Positions 13,758-14,825 of a stretch of DNA of 14,825 nucleotides are shown here, piece by piece. The stretch lies in contig JBCCMQ010000030.1 of NCBI GenBank assembly GCA_039026235.1, positions 1-14,825 of the forward strand, given 5' to 3'. The DNA is from JBCCMQ01 sp039026235. GTDB lineage: Bacteria; Pseudomonadota; Alphaproteobacteria; Rhodobacterales; Rhodobacteraceae. The position numbers and the translations under genes are program-made. A model generated the notes under the pieces. The model made no database searches, had not been told where the DNA came from, and saw only the letters and a list, made by a program, of their open reading frames with translations. Every line of letters begins with the position of its first letter. Positions within the stretch are counted from its first letter, which is position 1.

Positions 13758-14741
13758 ATGTGGACCGTCGCTGCCTTTTACCACTTCGCGCGGCTGGATG
13801 ACCTGGACACCCACCGCACGAAGCTGCTTGGACTTTGTCGCGAGGCAGAGATCATGGGCACCATTCTTTTGGCGCCTGAAGGCGTCAATGGCACGGTCGC
13901 CGGGTCGCGCGGGTCCATTGACCGCCTGATCGTCGAGTTGCGCCGCATTCCCGGGTGCGAAGGGCTTTCGTACAAGGAAAGCCGGGCTGCCGAGATGCCT
14001 TTTGGCCGCATGAAGGTGCGTCTGAAACGCGAAATCGTCACCATGGGCCAGCCAGACGTCGATCCGATGGCCGCGGTCGGCACCTATGTGACGCCCAAGG
14101 ACTGGAACGCGGTGCTGGAAGATCCGGACACCGTGATCATTGACACCCGCAATTCCTATGAAGTCGCCATCGGTACCTTCGATGGCGCGATCGATCCCAA
14201 GACTGAAAGTTTCGGGGATTTTCCTGCTTGGTGGCAGGAAAACGCCGCACGGTTCGAAGGTAAGCGGATCGCCATGTTCTGTACCGGCGGCATTCGTTGC
14301 GAAAAATCAACAAGCTACCTGATTGGTCAGGGCGTGAACGATGTCTGTCACCTGCAAGGCGGTATCCTCAAATACCTTGAAGAGGTCCCGAACGAAGAGT
14401 CCCGCTGGCAAGGCGCCTGCTTTGTTTTCGACGACCGCGTTTCGGTTGAACACGGGCTTCAGGAAGGCCCGCACACACTATGCCACGCCTGCCGAAGACC
14501 GCTTCTGCCGGCTGACCGTGGACGCAGCGATTTTGAGGAAGGCGTAAGCTGCCATCATTGCAGTGGGCTTACATCCGACAGCGACAAGGAACGCTTTCGC
14601 ATGCGCCAACGCCAGATCGCGCTAGGGCGCCAGCGCGGTATGGCCCATTTGGGTGCAAAACCTGTGGCGCAGGCGACTCAGACAGACAATCCAGCAGGTG
14701 GCACGCTTGACGACCACAATATCTCGCACAAAATGCGCTGA
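13758..14741 (+). CDS. trhO: TrhO, oxygen-dependent tRNA uridine-34 hydroxylase (rhodanese family)
   Basis: TrhO (YceA) hydroxylates U34 of certain tRNAs using O2, leading to 5-(carboxy)methoxyuridine derivatives. The 327-residue product starts with an acylphosphatase-like domain (VAAFYHFARLDD, LLAPEGVNGTVAG). A rhodanese domain follows (DTRNSYEVAIGTFDGAI) with catalytic cysteine C175 in FCTGGIRCEKST. Near the C-terminus are two CxxC pairs (CHAC 242-245 and CHHC 265-268) that probably bind zinc. The start is fixed by the typical MWTVAAFYHF opening; the frame is open upstream but overlaps pncA. No ribosome-binding site is apparent. Confidence 0.95.
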   Translation: MWTVAAFYHFARLDDLDTHRTKLLGLCREAEIMGTILLAPEGVNGTVAGSRGSIDRLIVELRRIPGCEGLSYKESRAAEMPFGRMKVRLKREIVTMGQPDVDPMAAVGTYVTPKDWNAVLEDPDTVIIDTRNSYEVAIGTFDGAIDPKTESFGDFPAWWQENAARFEGKRIAMFCTGGIRCEKSTSYLIGQGVNDVCHLQGGILKYLEEVPNEESRWQGACFVFDDRVSVEHGLQEGPHTLCHACRRPLLPADRGRSDFEEGVSCHHCSGLTSDSDKERFRMRQRQIALGRQRGMAHLGAKPVAQATQTDNPAGGTLDDHNISHKMR

Positions 14742-14750
14742 AAGTGCTTG

Positions 14751-14770
14751 AGCCGCGTGGCAAAGCGGCT
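14751..14770 (+). terminator. small hairpin after trhO
   Basis: AGCCGC (14751-14756), 8-nt loop, GCGGCT (14765-14770), 9 nt after the trhO stop. The downstream sequence (ACTTTCGC) has only a short T-run, so it is at best a weak terminator or a leader structure of the next gene. Confidence 0.4.
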
Positions 14771-14805
14771 ACTTTCGCAATCCCGTCACCCGATGGAGCA
14801 AGACG

Positions 14806-14825
14806 ATGAAATTCAGCATTGAGCG
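14806..14825 (+). CDS. start of a CDS cut by the window edge, possibly DNA polymerase III beta subunit (DnaN)
   Basis: ATG 14806 is preceded by GGAG with a 7-nt spacing and opens MKFSIER, then the window ends. From memory, DnaN sliding clamps of Rhodobacterales begin MKFSIERAALLK, so the seven codons fit. Seven residues cannot prove a family, and dnaA, the usual upstream neighbour, is not here. The start itself is well supported. Confidence 0.45.

Noticed and set aside
14742..14825. Replication origin near the possible dnaN
   Set aside because: I see no DnaA-box cluster (TTATCCACA-like) or A/T-rich unwinding region in the visible gap.

Overview
The window looks like ordinary, vertically inherited chromosome from an alphaproteobacterium of the Rhodobacterales (Roseobacter group). 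Evidence: the 5' end of a 16S rRNA gene with a Rhodobacterales-like V1-V2 region, an rrn leader with boxB/boxA-like antitermination signals, high-GC coding sequence, and core genes (msrPQ, clpB, pyrF, qmcA-nfeD, pncAB, trhO). I see no insertion sequence, prophage, CRISPR array, tRNA gene or obvious island, so most findings concern regulation and small gene neighbourhoods.

Layout. Bases 1-383 are the 5' part of a minus-strand 16S rRNA gene; its leader, antitermination signals and promoter run to about 866. From 1058 to 3362 (minus) lies msrP-msrQ plus a predicted exported histidine phosphatase, joined by gaps of 2 and 11 nt. Divergent from it (3674-4709, plus) are two tandem FAS1/fasciclin proteins, the first exported and the second a predicted lipoprotein, with a possible sigma-E-like promoter upstream. 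A convergent tetR gene (4780-5319, minus) is divergent from a small VOC/glyoxalase-superfamily gene (5414-5785, plus); two matching palindromes fill their shared control region. clpB (5837-8455, minus) faces away from pyrF (8698-9447, plus). A minus-strand cluster follows: qmcA-like SPFH gene, short NfeD-like gene, and an unrecognised gene with an NPG motif (9537-11448). The NAD salvage pair pncA and pncB (13665-11676, minus) is next, with a 20-bp near-palindrome over the predicted pncB -35 box. The window closes with trhO (13758-14741, plus), possibly transcribed as a leaderless mRNA, and the first seven codons of a gene that may be dnaN.

How the genes work together. The left half has an envelope and protein-damage theme: MsrPQ repairs oxidised methionine in the periplasm, FAS1 proteins are known oxidative-stress regulon members in related bacteria, and ClpB disaggregates cytosolic proteins. 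The right half is housekeeping: pyrimidine synthesis, NAD salvage, membrane-domain scaffolding and tRNA modification. I found no convincing new multi-gene system. The best leads are the two-operator tetR/VOC divergon, the pncB palindrome, the phosphatase attached to msrPQ, the FAS1 pair, and the unrecognised NPG-motif gene.
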